A stretch of DNA of 64,000 nucleotides, taken from contig CAWDUT010000007.1 in the NCBI GenBank assembly GCA_963805525.1, forward strand, positions 682,001 through 746,000. The letters run 5' to 3'. Below the pieces are notes generated by a model. It was not told the origin of the DNA. It did no database searches and saw only the letters and a list, made by a program, of their open reading frames with translations. This DNA comes from DASQFQ01 sp963805525 (GTDB taxonomy: Bacteria > Actinomycetota > Thermoleophilia > Solirubrobacterales > Solirubrobacteraceae). This document shows positions 56,574 to 64,000 of this stretch, piece by piece (positions within the stretch are counted from its first letter, which is position 1; each line of letters begins with the position of its first letter). The position numbers and the translations under genes are program-made.

Positions 56574-57443
56574 TTAAAGCACGCGCTGGAGGTCGTCGGG
56601 GAGCGGCGAGTGGACGTCGATGCGCTCGCCCGTGACCGGGTGCTCGAACGCGAGCCGCTCGGCGTGCAGGAACTGGCGCTGGAGACCGAGCACGCCCGCG
56701 TGGCCGTACTCGGGGTCGCCGGCGACGGGGTGCCCGATCGCCTTCAGGTGCGCGCGGATCTGGTGTGTGCGGCCGGTCTCGAGCCGCACCCGCAGCAGCG
56801 TGTAACCGTCCAAGACGCGCTCGGTCTCGAAGTGCGTGATCGCGGCGCGGCCGTCGGCGGTATCGGTCGACATGCGCGTCCGCACGCGGCGGTCGCGCCC
56901 GAGCGGCGCCTCGATCGTGCCGGTGCGGGAGTCGGGGCGGCCCTCGACCAGCGCCAGGTACTCGCGCACGATCTCGCGCCGCCGCAGCGCGCTCTGCAGC
57001 GCCTTCAGAACCTCCTCGGAGCGCGCGACCACGAGCAGCCCGCTCGTGTCGCGGTCGAGCCGGTGGACGATCCCGCGCCGGCCCTCGGGCCCGCCCGCGG
57101 CGCCGACGCGCTCGAGCGCCTGGGCGAGCGTGCCGGCGGCATGCCCGCGCGCCGGGTGCACGACGACCCCGGCGGGCTTGTCGACGACCATCAGGTGCTC
57201 GTCCTCCCACGCGATCGAGAAGCGCGCGTCGGGCACGTCGCGCTCCTCCTCGGGCTCGGCCTCCTCGACCTCGATCCTCTCGCCCCCGCGCAGGGTGTGG
57301 CGCTTGACCTTCTCCTCGCCGTCGACGCGCACCCGGCCGTCGTCGATCAGCCGCTGCGCCGCGGCGCGCGAGCCCGCGTGCCCCGCGAGGAAGACGTCAA
57401 GCCGCTCGCCCGCCGCGTCGGCCGGGACGTCAATCGCCGGCAT
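56574..57443 (-). CDS. rluD: RluD-family 23S rRNA pseudouridine synthase
   Basis: 289 residues. An N-terminal S4 domain (AGSRAAAQRLIDDGRVRVDG) precedes the synthase domain, with catalytic Asp in IVHRLDRDTSGLLVVAR and the substrate motif LVEGRPDSRTGTIEAPLGRD. LETGRTHQIRAHLKAIGHPV and GDPEYG complete the pattern. RluD-type enzymes modify helix 69 of 23S rRNA; RluC-type targets cannot be ruled out. Its start overlaps the lspA end by 14 bases, the common lspA-rluD pairing. Confidence 0.93.
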   Translation of the reverse strand: MPAIDVPADAAGERLDVFLAGHAGSRAAAQRLIDDGRVRVDGEEKVKRHTLRGGERIEVEEAEPEEERDVPDARFSIAWEDEHLMVVDKPAGVVVHPARGHAAGTLAQALERVGAAGGPEGRRGIVHRLDRDTSGLLVVARSEEVLKALQSALRRREIVREYLALVEGRPDSRTGTIEAPLGRDRRVRTRMSTDTADGRAAITHFETERVLDGYTLLRVRLETGRTHQIRAHLKAIGHPVAGDPEYGHAGVLGLQRQFLHAERLAFEHPVTGERIDVHSPLPDDLQRVL

Positions 57444-57891
57444 GGCGCGGCGGCCCCTCCAGCACGTAGAGCAGGCTCAGCACCCCGAACGTGATGCACA
57501 TGTCGGCGAGGTTGAACGCCGGCCACAGCGGGAGGTCGATGAAGTCCGTCACGTAGCCCTGGTGCAGGCGGTCGATGAGGTTGCCCGCCGCGCCGCCCAG
57601 CAGCAGGCCGGTCGGCAGCCACACCAGCGGCCGGCGGCTGTGTGTGGCGAAGAAGATCAGCAGCGCCGCGACCGCGGCGACGCCGACGATCACGAGCAGC
57701 ACGCCGCCGTTCACGAACAGCCCGAACGCGACCCCGCGGTTGTGGACGTGGACGAGCTGGACGCCGGGGAAGATGCCGTCGCTGCTGCCGATCCGCACGT
57801 TGTGCCGGACGAGCGACTTGGTGACCTGGTCGGCGGCGACGACGGCCACGGCCAGCGCCGCGGCCCGCAGGGCGGACTTCCCGGAGATCAA
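57430..57891 (-). CDS. lspA: Prolipoprotein signal peptidase (signal peptidase II)
   Basis: 153 residues with four membrane helices. Both catalytic Asp are in place: GGAAGNLIDRLHQGYVTDFI and AFNLADMCIT. The N-terminal AADQVTKSLV is conserved. It removes signal peptides from lipidated prolipoproteins such as the ZnuA-type protein at 16585. TTG 57891 overlaps the yggT stop as TTGA. Compare the substituted paralog at 63343. Confidence 0.95.
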   Translation of the reverse strand: MISGKSALRAAALAVAVVAADQVTKSLVRHNVRIGSSDGIFPGVQLVHVHNRGVAFGLFVNGGVLLVIVGVAAVAALLIFFATHSRRPLVWLPTGLLLGGAAGNLIDRLHQGYVTDFIDLPLWPAFNLADMCITFGVLSLLYVLEGPPRHAGD

Positions 57892-58187
57892 GAGCCTCGG
57901 ACGAGGCCGACGATGATTCCCCCGCCGACCTGCAGCACGATGATCGCCACCATCGGCGAGAGGTCGAGCGGCCCGACCTGCAGCGGGAGCTTGCGGAACA
58001 GCCCCAGGAACGGGTTCGAGACGTCGCGCAGGAAGTCCATGACCCCGTTGAGGATGCGGTTGTAGGGCATGCGCACGCCGAGCGAGAAGACCAGCGACAG
58101 CACGACCCAGCCCACGATGCAGATCGTGTAGACGAGAATCAGCGCCGCAAGGAAGTCGGCGACGTCGCCGCGAGTCATGCCGCCCAC
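57888..58187 (-). CDS. YggT family membrane protein
   Basis: 99 residues with two membrane helices (LAALILVYTICIVGWVVLSL and SPMVAIIVLQVGGGIIVGLV) joined by the family loop NRILNGVMDFLRDVSNPFLG with the conserved PFL. YggT/YlmG proteins are found beside sepF and are linked to cell division and osmotic tolerance, with no known reaction. GTG 58187 or ATG 58178 can start it. 15 bases from sepF. Confidence 0.9.
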   Translation of the reverse strand: MGGMTRGDVADFLAALILVYTICIVGWVVLSLVFSLGVRMPYNRILNGVMDFLRDVSNPFLGLFRKLPLQVGPLDLSPMVAIIVLQVGGGIIVGLVRGS

Positions 58188-58202
58188 GGTACTGACGGCG
58201 GC

Positions 58203-58763
58203 TCAGGACTGGTTGAAGAAGCCCTTCTCGATCAGCCGCGCGCGCTCCTCGGCCGACACTTCGACGTTGCGCGGCGTGAGCAGGAAGACCTTCTCGGCGA
58301 TCTGCTGCATGCCGCCGTCGAGCGCATAGGTGAGGCCGGAGGCGAAGTCGACGAGGCGCTTGGAGAGGTCGCGGTCGATGCCCTGGAGGTTGACGATCAC
58401 CGGGATCTGGTCCTTGAACTTGTCCGCGATGTCCTGGGCGTCGTTGAACGACTTCGGGATCACGAGGTGGACGCGCGAGCTCTCACGGCGGGCGCCGCCG
58501 CCGTTGGTGCCCGCTCCAGGCTCGACCGTGCGCAGCCGCGTGGTGCGGCGCTCGGCCGGGGAGTCGTCGGCGAAGATGTCGTCGATCTCGTCGCGCCGGC
58601 GGCGGGTCGACAGGCGCCGCACGTTGGGCCGCTCGCGGTAGCGCTCCTCGAGGTCGCGCTCCGGCTCGCGGGCGTCGTACTCGGGTTCCTCGTCGTAGTC
58701 GTCGCGGGCCTCGGCGAGGCCGAAGTAGACGGCGATGTTGTGTAGCGAGTCGCGGAGTGCCAT
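58203..58763 (-). CDS. sepF: Cell division protein SepF
   Basis: 186 residues. The N-terminal amphipathic membrane anchor is LRDSLHNIAVYFGLAE; an acidic/basic low-complexity linker follows (residues 20-95). The SepF fold has VHLVIPKSFNDAQDIADKF, VIVNLQGIDRDLSKRLVDFA and SGLTYALDGGMQQIAEKVFL. It links FtsZ to the membrane at midcell. It is placed beside yggS and yggT, in the same order as in other Gram-positives. Confidence 0.95.
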   Translation of the reverse strand: MALRDSLHNIAVYFGLAEARDDYDEEPEYDAREPERDLEERYRERPNVRRLSTRRRRDEIDDIFADDSPAERRTTRLRTVEPGAGTNGGGARRESSRVHLVIPKSFNDAQDIADKFKDQIPVIVNLQGIDRDLSKRLVDFASGLTYALDGGMQQIAEKVFLLTPRNVEVSAEERARLIEKGFFNQS

Positions 58764-58803
58764 GGCGTCGTTGCGTTTCGCGGTGAGACGCGAATCCCCT
58801 GCA

Positions 58804-59466
58804 TTATGCCCCGTAGAGGCGGGTCCCCACGCGTACGAGCGTGGCGCCCTCCTCCACGGCGACCGCGAAGTCCTGCGAGGTGCCCATCGAGAGGCGGGTC
58901 AGGCCATGGGCGTCGGCGAGCTCCTTGAGCGCCGCGAAGTGGCGCCGGCTGGCCTCCGGATCCTCGGCGAACGGGGGCATCGTCATCAGCCCGCTGACCC
59001 GCACGGGAGCGCGCTCGAGGAAGCCCGGGAGCTCGTCCGGATCGATGCCGGCCTTGCCCTCCTCCCCCGCCACGTTGACCTCGAGGAGGATCTCGGTCTC
59101 CGGCGTGCCGTGCTTGCCGAGCTGCTTCAGGGCGGAGTCCGACGCGACCGAGTGGATCAGCTCCACGTACGGGAGGATCTGCTTGACCTTGCGGCTCTGG
59201 AGCTGGCCGATGAAGTGCCAGCGGAACTCGGGGTGGGCGGTGGCCTTGGCCTCGAGCTCCTGGGCGCGGTTCTCGCCGAGCAGCGTCAGCCCGGCCTCGT
59301 GCAGGACGTGGAGGTCCTCGAGCGGGATGTACTTGACGGCGGCGAGCAGCTCGATCTCGTCGGGGCTGCGGCCGGCCTTCTTCGCGGCCGTCTCGATCTC
59401 GGCCCGCACGCGCTTGAGCCCGCGCCGCACCGTCTCGACCTCGACGCCGTGGATCAGGCCCGCCAC
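58804..59466 (-). CDS. YggS/PLPBP family PLP-binding protein
   Basis: 220 residues of the alanine-racemase-like TIM barrel. PLP lysine is in LLAAVKYIPLED; GENRAQELEAKA, WHFIGQLQSRKVKQI, and the phosphate-binding SMGTSQDFAVAV...VRVGTRLYG are family landmarks. It maintains PLP/amino-acid balance; no enzymatic reaction is known. GTG 59466 makes a 13-base overlap with pgeF, slightly longer than usual, so a later start near GTG 59430 is possible. Confidence 0.92.
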   Translation of the reverse strand: MAGLIHGVEVETVRRGLKRVRAEIETAAKKAGRSPDEIELLAAVKYIPLEDLHVLHEAGLTLLGENRAQELEAKATAHPEFRWHFIGQLQSRKVKQILPYVELIHSVASDSALKQLGKHGTPETEILLEVNVAGEEGKAGIDPDELPGFLERAPVRVSGLMTMPPFAEDPEASRRHFAALKELADAHGLTRLSMGTSQDFAVAVEEGATLVRVGTRLYGA

Positions 59467-60191
59467 ACGACCCCCGCCTGCCGGCCGGTGACGCCGTTGT
59501 CGCGGCGGTGGGAGAAGAAGCGGTCGCTGCACATGGTGCAGAGGCCGACGTCGTGGACCTCGTCGACCCCGGCCGCGCGGAGCTGCGTGCTCGCGACCTT
59601 CGCCAGGTCGAGGTTGCGCTCGCCGACGCGGGCGTCGTAGGCCTCGAAGACCGTGTGGACCTCCTCGCCGACCTCGTAGCAGCAGCCGCGCGCCGAGGGG
59701 CCGAGCGCGGCCTGGATCGGGCCGTCGGCGCCGAGCTCGCGCAGCGCGGCGGCGCCCTCGGCCACGATCCCCGCCGCCAGCCCGCGCCAGCCGCCGTGGA
59801 GCGCAGCGACCGCGCCGTCGGCGACCAGCATCACCGGCAGGCAGTCGGCCACGAACACGAGCGCCGGGGCGTCCTCGAGCGCGGTCGCCTGCCCGTCCTC
59901 GGGCGCGTGCGCGCGCTGCGGCCCGGGTGGCTCGGTGGCGCGGCGCACGGTCGCCTCGTGGACCTGGCGGCCGTAGAGGAAGCGCTCGCGCGGCGCCCCG
60001 ACCGCCGCGGCAAGCCGCGCGCGGTTCTCGTCGACGTTCTCGCCCGGGTCGTCGGTCAGCCGGCCGAGGTTGAGCGAGGCGAACGGGCCCTCGGAGACGC
60101 CGCCGCGGCGGGTCGAGAACAGCACCTCGCCGCCGGGCAGGGCGGCGTGGATGTGCTCGTCGCGCCAGTCGAAGGGTGCAGGCAGGTCCAC
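59454..60191 (-). CDS. pgeF: Peptidoglycan editing factor PgeF (multicopper/laccase domain YfiH)
   Basis: 245 residues. Metal-site residues are His in YGRQVHEATV, Cys in FVADCLPVML and His in ALHGGWRGLAAGI, with further Cys in GPSARGCCYEVG. The family (DUF152) hydrolyses misincorporated L-Ser from UDP-MurNAc or acts on nucleosides. GTG 60191 is used. It sits four bases after the cca gene stop, in a division and envelope gene cluster. Confidence 0.93.
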   Translation of the reverse strand: MDLPAPFDWRDEHIHAALPGGEVLFSTRRGGVSEGPFASLNLGRLTDDPGENVDENRARLAAAVGAPRERFLYGRQVHEATVRRATEPPGPQRAHAPEDGQATALEDAPALVFVADCLPVMLVADGAVAALHGGWRGLAAGIVAEGAAALRELGADGPIQAALGPSARGCCYEVGEEVHTVFEAYDARVGERNLDLAKVASTQLRAAGVDEVHDVGLCTMCSDRFFSHRRDNGVTGRQAGVVWRA

Positions 60192-60195
60192 GCGC

Positions 60196-61371
60196 TCATT
60201 GTGGCGGGGCGGCCAGCGCCGCCGCCAGTTGCGCCTCGCGGCCGGCCGCTCCGTCGAGCATCGCCGCGGTCGCGGCGTCGAGCCCGCGGCCGATCGCCGG
60301 GCCTTCGAGGCCGGCGGCCAGCAGGTCGTCGCCGGTGATCTCGAGCTTGGCGTGGCGGAGGTCGTCGAGCCAGCGCTTCGCCTGCTCGGGGGCGCCCAGC
60401 GCCCCGGCCAGCGCGACCGTCTCGGCCCCCTCGCGCCTCACCAGCGCCCAGATGGCCGACGCATCCTCCATCCCGCCCAGCACCGGCGCGAGCGCCCGCG
60501 CGCGGGTGGCGGCGGCGGTGACCGTGTCCCGCTCGCGGGCGGGGAACTCGCAGGCGTCGAGGCGGCCCGCGAGGTCCGCGGCGGAGGCGTCGAGGCAGGT
60601 CGCGGCGAGTGCGACGAGGTCGGGGCGGCCGTCGGCCGGGGTCAGGCGCTGCGCGCGCTCGACGAGGTCGGGGTCGACGTTGAAGCCCGGCAGCATCCGC
60701 GTGCCGATGCCGAACGCCTCGAGGCCGCACATCGCCGCCGGCTGCGGCTCCTCGAGCAGCAGCCGCAGCTCATTGCCCAGCCGCGAAGGCGTGACGGTCG
60801 CCAGCGCGCCGTCCTCGACCGCCGCGAACGCCAGCTCGCGCGTCGCCTTCTCGATCTGGAAGCGCAGCCGCGCCGCGTAGCGGACGAGCCGCAGCAGCCG
60901 CGTGGGGTCGTCGAGGAACGAGCCGTCGTGCAGCACGCGCAGCCGCCGCGCCACGAGGTCCTCGAGCGCCCCCGGCACCGCCTGCAGCTCCCCGTCCGCG
61001 AGCCGCACCGCGATCGCGTTGACGGTGAAGTCGCGGCGCGCGAGGTCCTCGGCGATCGGCGCGCCGAGCTCGACGTCCGGCAGCGCACCCGGCTGCTCGT
61101 AGCGCTCGCGCCGCGCGGCGGCGAGGTTGACGACGCCGCCCGAGGTCGCGGTCCCGAACCGCTCGTGCAGCAGCGGCTCCTCCCCCAGCCGGCGCGCGAC
61201 CTCGGCGGCGTCCCCCTCCACCACCAGGTCGAGGTCGCGCGGGTCGCGGCCGAGCAGCGCGTCGCGCACCGCGCCGCCCACGATCCACACGCCCGGGACG
61301 TCTGCGAGGGCATCGAACAGCTCCCCCGCACCGGGTGTCTCCCGGAGCCGCTCGAGCAGGTCGTCGTTCAT
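60196..61371 (-). CDS. tRNA nucleotidyltransferase (poly(A) polymerase-type), CCA-adding
   Basis: 391 residues. The nucleotidyltransferase head has IVGGAVRDALLGRDPRDLDL (Gly motif plus catalytic Asp pair), followed by RRDFTVNAIAVRL and DPTRLLRLVRYAARL. The neck and tail regions are helical. No HD domain motif is visible. It may add CCA to tRNA ends or A-tails; separation of these two activities is not possible here. ATG 61371 starts a divergent pair with the propeller gene 22 bases away. First gene of the superoperon. Confidence 0.9.
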   Translation of the reverse strand: MNDDLLERLRETPGAGELFDALADVPGVWIVGGAVRDALLGRDPRDLDLVVEGDAAEVARRLGEEPLLHERFGTATSGGVVNLAAARRERYEQPGALPDVELGAPIAEDLARRDFTVNAIAVRLADGELQAVPGALEDLVARRLRVLHDGSFLDDPTRLLRLVRYAARLRFQIEKATRELAFAAVEDGALATVTPSRLGNELRLLLEEPQPAAMCGLEAFGIGTRMLPGFNVDPDLVERAQRLTPADGRPDLVALAATCLDASAADLAGRLDACEFPARERDTVTAAATRARALAPVLGGMEDASAIWALVRREGAETVALAGALGAPEQAKRWLDDLRHAKLEITGDDLLAAGLEGPAIGRGLDAATAAMLDGAAGREAQLAAALAAPPQ

Positions 61372-61393
61372 GTCCCAGCTACCATCGCATCCC

Positions 61394-62683
61394 ATGTCGT
61401 CGCCGGATAGTCCCCGGTCCAGGCGGCGGCTCGTCATCTGGCTCGGTGCCCTGGCCGTCTTGCTGATCGCCATCGGTGGAGGCGTTTACGTCTCGCTCTC
61501 CGGAGGCGACGTGTCCGACCCCAACGTCGAGTTCCGCGCCGAGCCGACCGAGACGCCGACCCCGGCGCCCGCCAAGAAGGGCGCCGACACGTTCACCTGG
61601 CCGCTCTACGGCTACGCGCAGACCCGCCGGCACTGGCTGCAGGCCCCCAAGTCGCTGGGGCCGCCGTTCCGCCAGCGCTGGGCATGGAGCGCGCACTCGC
61701 TGCTCGAGTTCACGCCCGCGATCGCCGAGGGCAAGCTGTTCGTGATCAAGAACAACGGCGCGCTGTTCGCGCTCGACAAGCGCACCGGTAAGCGCCGTTG
61801 GGCCAAGAACCTCGGCAAGCTCGCCGCCTCCTCGCCCGCCTACGCCGGCGGCCGCATCTACGCGACGATCCTCGTGCGCGACGGCTCCAAGAACGGGCTC
61901 GTGGCCGCGCTGCGGGCGAAGGACGGCAAGAAGCTGTGGACGAAGCCGCTGCCGAGCCGCACCGAGTCCTCCCCCCTGCTCGTCGGCGGGCGCCTCTACT
62001 TCGGCTCGGAGGACGGGACGGTCTACGCGCTGGACGCCAAGGACGGCAGCGTGAAGTGGACCTACAAGGCCAGCGGCGCGGTCAAGGGCGGGCTGGCGCT
62101 CTCCGACGGCAAGCTCTACTTCGGCGACTACGCCGGGCGCGTCTACGCGATCCGCCTCAGCAACGGCAAGGAGGTCTGGAGCCAGAGCACCCACGGCGCG
62201 CACTTCGGCACCGCGGCCGGCCAGTTCTACGCCTCCCCGGCGGTCGCCTACGGGCGCGTGTACATCGGCAACACCGACTCCAACGTCTACTCGTTCGCCG
62301 CCGACAACGGCAAGCTCGCGTGGCGGACGGGCACGGGCGGCTACGTCTACGCCTCGTCCGCGGTCGCGCAGGTGGAGGGCGGCAAGCCGACCGTCTATGT
62401 CGGCTCCTACGACGGCAACTTCTATGCCCTGAACGCTCGCAGCGGCAAGATCCGCTGGAAGTACAAGGCACCGGGCCGGATCTCGGGCGCCGCGACGGTG
62501 GTCGGCCAGAACGTCTACTTCGGCGACCTGCAGTCGCGCACCACCACGGGCCTGGACGCGCGCACGGGCCGCAGGGTCGTGCGTTTCGGGCGCGGTGGCT
62601 TCAACCCGGTCGTGAGCGACGGCCGCAACCTCTATGTGGCCGGCTACGCGTCGCTGGCCCAGCTCACGCCGAAGGCTCCCTGA
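61394..62683 (+). CDS. Membrane-anchored PQQ-type beta-propeller protein
   Basis: 429 residues. One N-terminal membrane helix (RRLVIWLGALAVLLIAIGGG) anchors an extracytoplasmic beta-propeller. Repeats with PQQ-style ends are clear: GALFALDKRTGKRRW, DGTVYALDAKDGSVKW, AGRVYAIRLSNGKEVW, DSNVYSFAADNGKLAW and DGNFYALNARSGKIRW. This is the repeat type of BamB and PQQ enzymes; without catalytic partners it is more likely a scaffold or sensor. Its 3' end overlaps hisF by 20 bases in convergent orientation. Confidence 0.85.
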   Translation: MSSPDSPRSRRRLVIWLGALAVLLIAIGGGVYVSLSGGDVSDPNVEFRAEPTETPTPAPAKKGADTFTWPLYGYAQTRRHWLQAPKSLGPPFRQRWAWSAHSLLEFTPAIAEGKLFVIKNNGALFALDKRTGKRRWAKNLGKLAASSPAYAGGRIYATILVRDGSKNGLVAALRAKDGKKLWTKPLPSRTESSPLLVGGRLYFGSEDGTVYALDAKDGSVKWTYKASGAVKGGLALSDGKLYFGDYAGRVYAIRLSNGKEVWSQSTHGAHFGTAAGQFYASPAVAYGRVYIGNTDSNVYSFAADNGKLAWRTGTGGYVYASSAVAQVEGGKPTVYVGSYDGNFYALNARSGKIRWKYKAPGRISGAATVVGQNVYFGDLQSRTTTGLDARTGRRVVRFGRGGFNPVVSDGRNLYVAGYASLAQLTPKAP

Positions 62684-63425
62684 CGCTGACGCCCGCCTCG
62701 GCGAGGTGGCGCTTGAGCTCGGCCACCGTGTACTGGCCGTAGTGGAGGATCGAGGCGAGCAGGACGGCGTCGGCGCCGGCGCGGAAGGCGTCGACGAGGT
62801 GGCCGGGCTCGCCCGCCCCGCCGGACGCGATCACCGGCACGTCGACGGCGCTCGAGATCGCGCGCAGCAGGTCGGTGTCGTAGCCGTCCTTGGTGCCGTC
62901 GCGGTCCATCGAGGTCAGCAGGATCTCGCCCGCCCCGCGGGACACGCCCTCGCGGGCCCAGCTCAGCGCGTCGATCCCGGTCGGCGTGCGGCCGCCGGCC
63001 ACGTGCACCTCCCAACCCCCGTCGGCGCGCTTGGCGTCGATCGCCAGCACCACGCACTGGGCGCCGAACACGTTGGCGAGCTCGTCGATCAGCTCCGGCC
63101 GCGCGACCGCGGCGGAGTTGACGGAGACCTTGTCGGCCCCCGCGTCGAGCACGCCCTGCGCATCGCCGGCCGAGCGGATCCCGCCGCCGATCGTGAACGG
63201 GACGAACACCTCGTCGGCGGCGCGCCGTGCGAGCTCCGTGACGGTGTCGCGCTTGTCCGAGGTCGCGGTGATGTCGAGGAAGACGAGCTCGTCGGCCCCC
63301 TCCGCGTCGTAGAACGCCGCCAGCTCCACCGGATCGCCGGCGTCACGAATCTCCAGGAAGCGCGTCCCCTTGACGACGCGGCCGGCGTCGACGTCCATGC
63401 AGGGGATCACGCGCTTGTAGTGCAC
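62664..63425 (-). CDS. hisF: Imidazole glycerol phosphate synthase, cyclase subunit
   Basis: 253 residues of the (beta/alpha)8 barrel. Catalytic Asp residues are in RVIPCMDVDAGRVVKG and in VVLAIDAKR; GGGIRSAGDAQGVLDAGADK and ASGGAGEPGHLVDAFRAG bind phosphate. It makes IGP and AICAR using ammonia from HisH, in histidine synthesis. GTG 63425 fits the conserved start. No other his genes are in the window, and the neighbour upstream overlaps its start by 83 bases, which is abnormal here. Confidence 0.95.
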   Translation of the reverse strand: MHYKRVIPCMDVDAGRVVKGTRFLEIRDAGDPVELAAFYDAEGADELVFLDITATSDKRDTVTELARRAADEVFVPFTIGGGIRSAGDAQGVLDAGADKVSVNSAAVARPELIDELANVFGAQCVVLAIDAKRADGGWEVHVAGGRTPTGIDALSWAREGVSRGAGEILLTSMDRDGTKDGYDTDLLRAISSAVDVPVIASGGAGEPGHLVDAFRAGADAVLLASILHYGQYTVAELKRHLAEAGVSVREPSA

Positions 63426-63822
63426 GCGCTCGAGGGTATTGCGCGGCGCCGGCCCACAGGAGCGCGAGACCCATCAGCAGGAAGAAGTCGGCCGGCGACC
63501 ACGTCGAGCCGCGGTAGGGCACGCCGAGCGGGATGAAGTCGGTGACGCGGCCGAAGACCGCGAACTCGCCCATGTTGCCGAGCGCTCCGCCGATGATCAC
63601 GCCGGCGCCGAGCGCAAGCAGGCGTGTACGCGCGCAGGCGACCAGGATCACGCACAGGATCGGCGGGGTCACGACGGCGTGCCACGGGCGATCGGTGTTG
63701 AGCACGAGCTGGTCGGGCCGCAGCTGATCCAGCGCCCACGCCTTCGCCGCCCAGTCGATGTCTGCCAGCACGAGCGCCACCGCCGCGATGTAGAGCAGGC
63801 GGACGGGCAGGGAGAGCGGCAT
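63343..63822 (-). CDS. LspA-like membrane protein with altered catalytic residues
   Basis: 159 residues with four predicted helices. The order resembles signal peptidase II: ALVLADIDWAAKAWALDQL (Asp/Lys near the N-terminus), GGALGNMGEFAVFGRVTDFI and STWSPADFFLLMGLALLW. The first catalytic Asp (GNxxD) is Glu here and the second motif is SPAD rather than FNxAD. The C-terminus is Arg-rich and overlaps hisF by 83 bases, so the frame may be longer than the functional protein. ATG 63822 is preferred over GTG 63846. Function unknown. Confidence 0.65.
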   Translation of the reverse strand: MPLSLPVRLLYIAAVALVLADIDWAAKAWALDQLRPDQLVLNTDRPWHAVVTPPILCVILVACARTRLLALGAGVIIGGALGNMGEFAVFGRVTDFIPLGVPYRGSTWSPADFFLLMGLALLWAGAAQYPRARALQARDPLHGRRRRPRRQGDALPGDS

Positions 63823-63895
63823 CGCCTGGCAGCATCCGGCCCGCACGGCTCGCGGTCAACCGTTCATCGGTCCAGCGCGTCGCGGGTCGGGCGGC

Positions 63896-64000
63896 TCAGC
63901 GCCGGTGGCGGGCGGTGCGGGGGCGGCTGTAGCCGTCGGCGGGGCGGGCGGAGTCGAGCGCGGCCTGGCCCTCGGCGACCGTGAAGCGCCCCTCGTAGAG
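63896..64000 (-). CDS. Partial gene, unknown (C-terminal 34 residues)
   Basis: The reverse strand has an open frame from the right edge to a TGA at 63898-63896, reading LYEGRFTVAEGQAALDSA and ending RPRTARHRR. The Arg-rich end is similar in style to other C-termini here, but no family can be named from 34 residues. The true start lies beyond the window, so the function is undetermined. Confidence 0.4.
   Translation of the reverse strand, partial: LYEGRFTVAEGQAALDSARPADGYSRPRTARHRR

Overview
The window is 64 kb of very GC-rich DNA in which most genes overlap by 1-4 bases (ATGA, GTGA, TTGA, TGATG) and GTG or TTG starts are common. The content points to a deep-branching actinobacterium, most likely class Thermoleophilia (Solirubrobacterales). 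Markers are a zinc-ribbon/FHA protein followed by a MerR regulator (GarA/FtsR-like), DUF3052, a DUF3105-like protein, LppP/LprE, SepF, a wax ester synthase/DGAT, and a single-motif RsiG-like anti-sigma factor. The class assignment is inference from gene content. No rRNA, tRNA, CRISPR array or intact insertion sequence was seen.

Layout. 1-2.4 kb: a minus-strand trans-4-hydroxyproline catabolism cluster (deaminase, epimerase, cut-off FAD oxidoreductase) carrying a REP-like repeat. 2.4-6.8 kb: plus-strand SDR, J-domain/PH-like protein, MFS carrier, arginase-fold protein and GH5 glycosidase; a candidate structured RNA with its own terminator lies on the minus strand between the MFS and arginase genes. 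6.8-7.5 kb: gene-poor, with an inverted repeat and a decayed LAGLIDADG endonuclease gene. 7.5-12.3 kb: MmcQ, NudC, alpha/beta hydrolase, Tag, SRAP and two exported or membrane-anchored proteins. 12.3-18 kb: a metal-homeostasis block (mntH, mntR, Znu-type ABC transporter, divergent zur) with recognisable Zur and DtxR/MntR-type operators. 18-30.5 kb: amidase, DUF3052, M20 peptidase, EAL-DICT protein, CnoX, DNA polymerase IV, RlpA, ECF sigma factor, WS/DGAT, thioesterase and a membrane-tethered sigma-region-4 protein. 30.5-31.5 kb: an orphan protein with the LQR..GNAAV motif known from cargo of extracellular contractile injection systems.

31.5-38 kb: a minus-strand string of AGPS-like flavoenzyme, SRPBCC, apt, MerR, FHA, RsiG-like, pgsA and proS. 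38-41 kb: superoxide dismutase, secreted glycosidase, methyltransferase and GNAT on the plus strand. 41-44 kb: a 14-TM drug pump with a nested-palindrome operator, and a membrane protein.

44-61.4 kb is a nearly unbroken minus-strand housekeeping superoperon: cca, pgeF, yggS, sepF, yggT, lspA, rluD, terminator, rpsB, tsf, pyrH, frr, uppS, cdsA, a DUF6328-like gene, padR, a small membrane gene, dxr, rseP, fadD, a lysyl-oxidase-like gene and ispG. It joins translation (S2, EF-Ts, RRF), UMP synthesis, isoprenoid and undecaprenol synthesis (Dxr, IspG, UppS), phospholipid synthesis (CdsA), regulated proteolysis and lipoprotein processing (RseP, LspA) and division (SepF, YggT). The right end holds a PQQ-type propeller protein, hisF, a divergent LspA-like paralog and a cut-off gene.

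The candidates that most merit follow-up are the pseudoknotted minus-strand RNA at 4815-5030, the LQR-motif protein at 30498, the single-motif RsiG at 35326, the membrane-tethered HTH protein at 29485, the LspA paralog with a substituted catalytic Asp at 63343, and the repeat shared between 473 and 25451.
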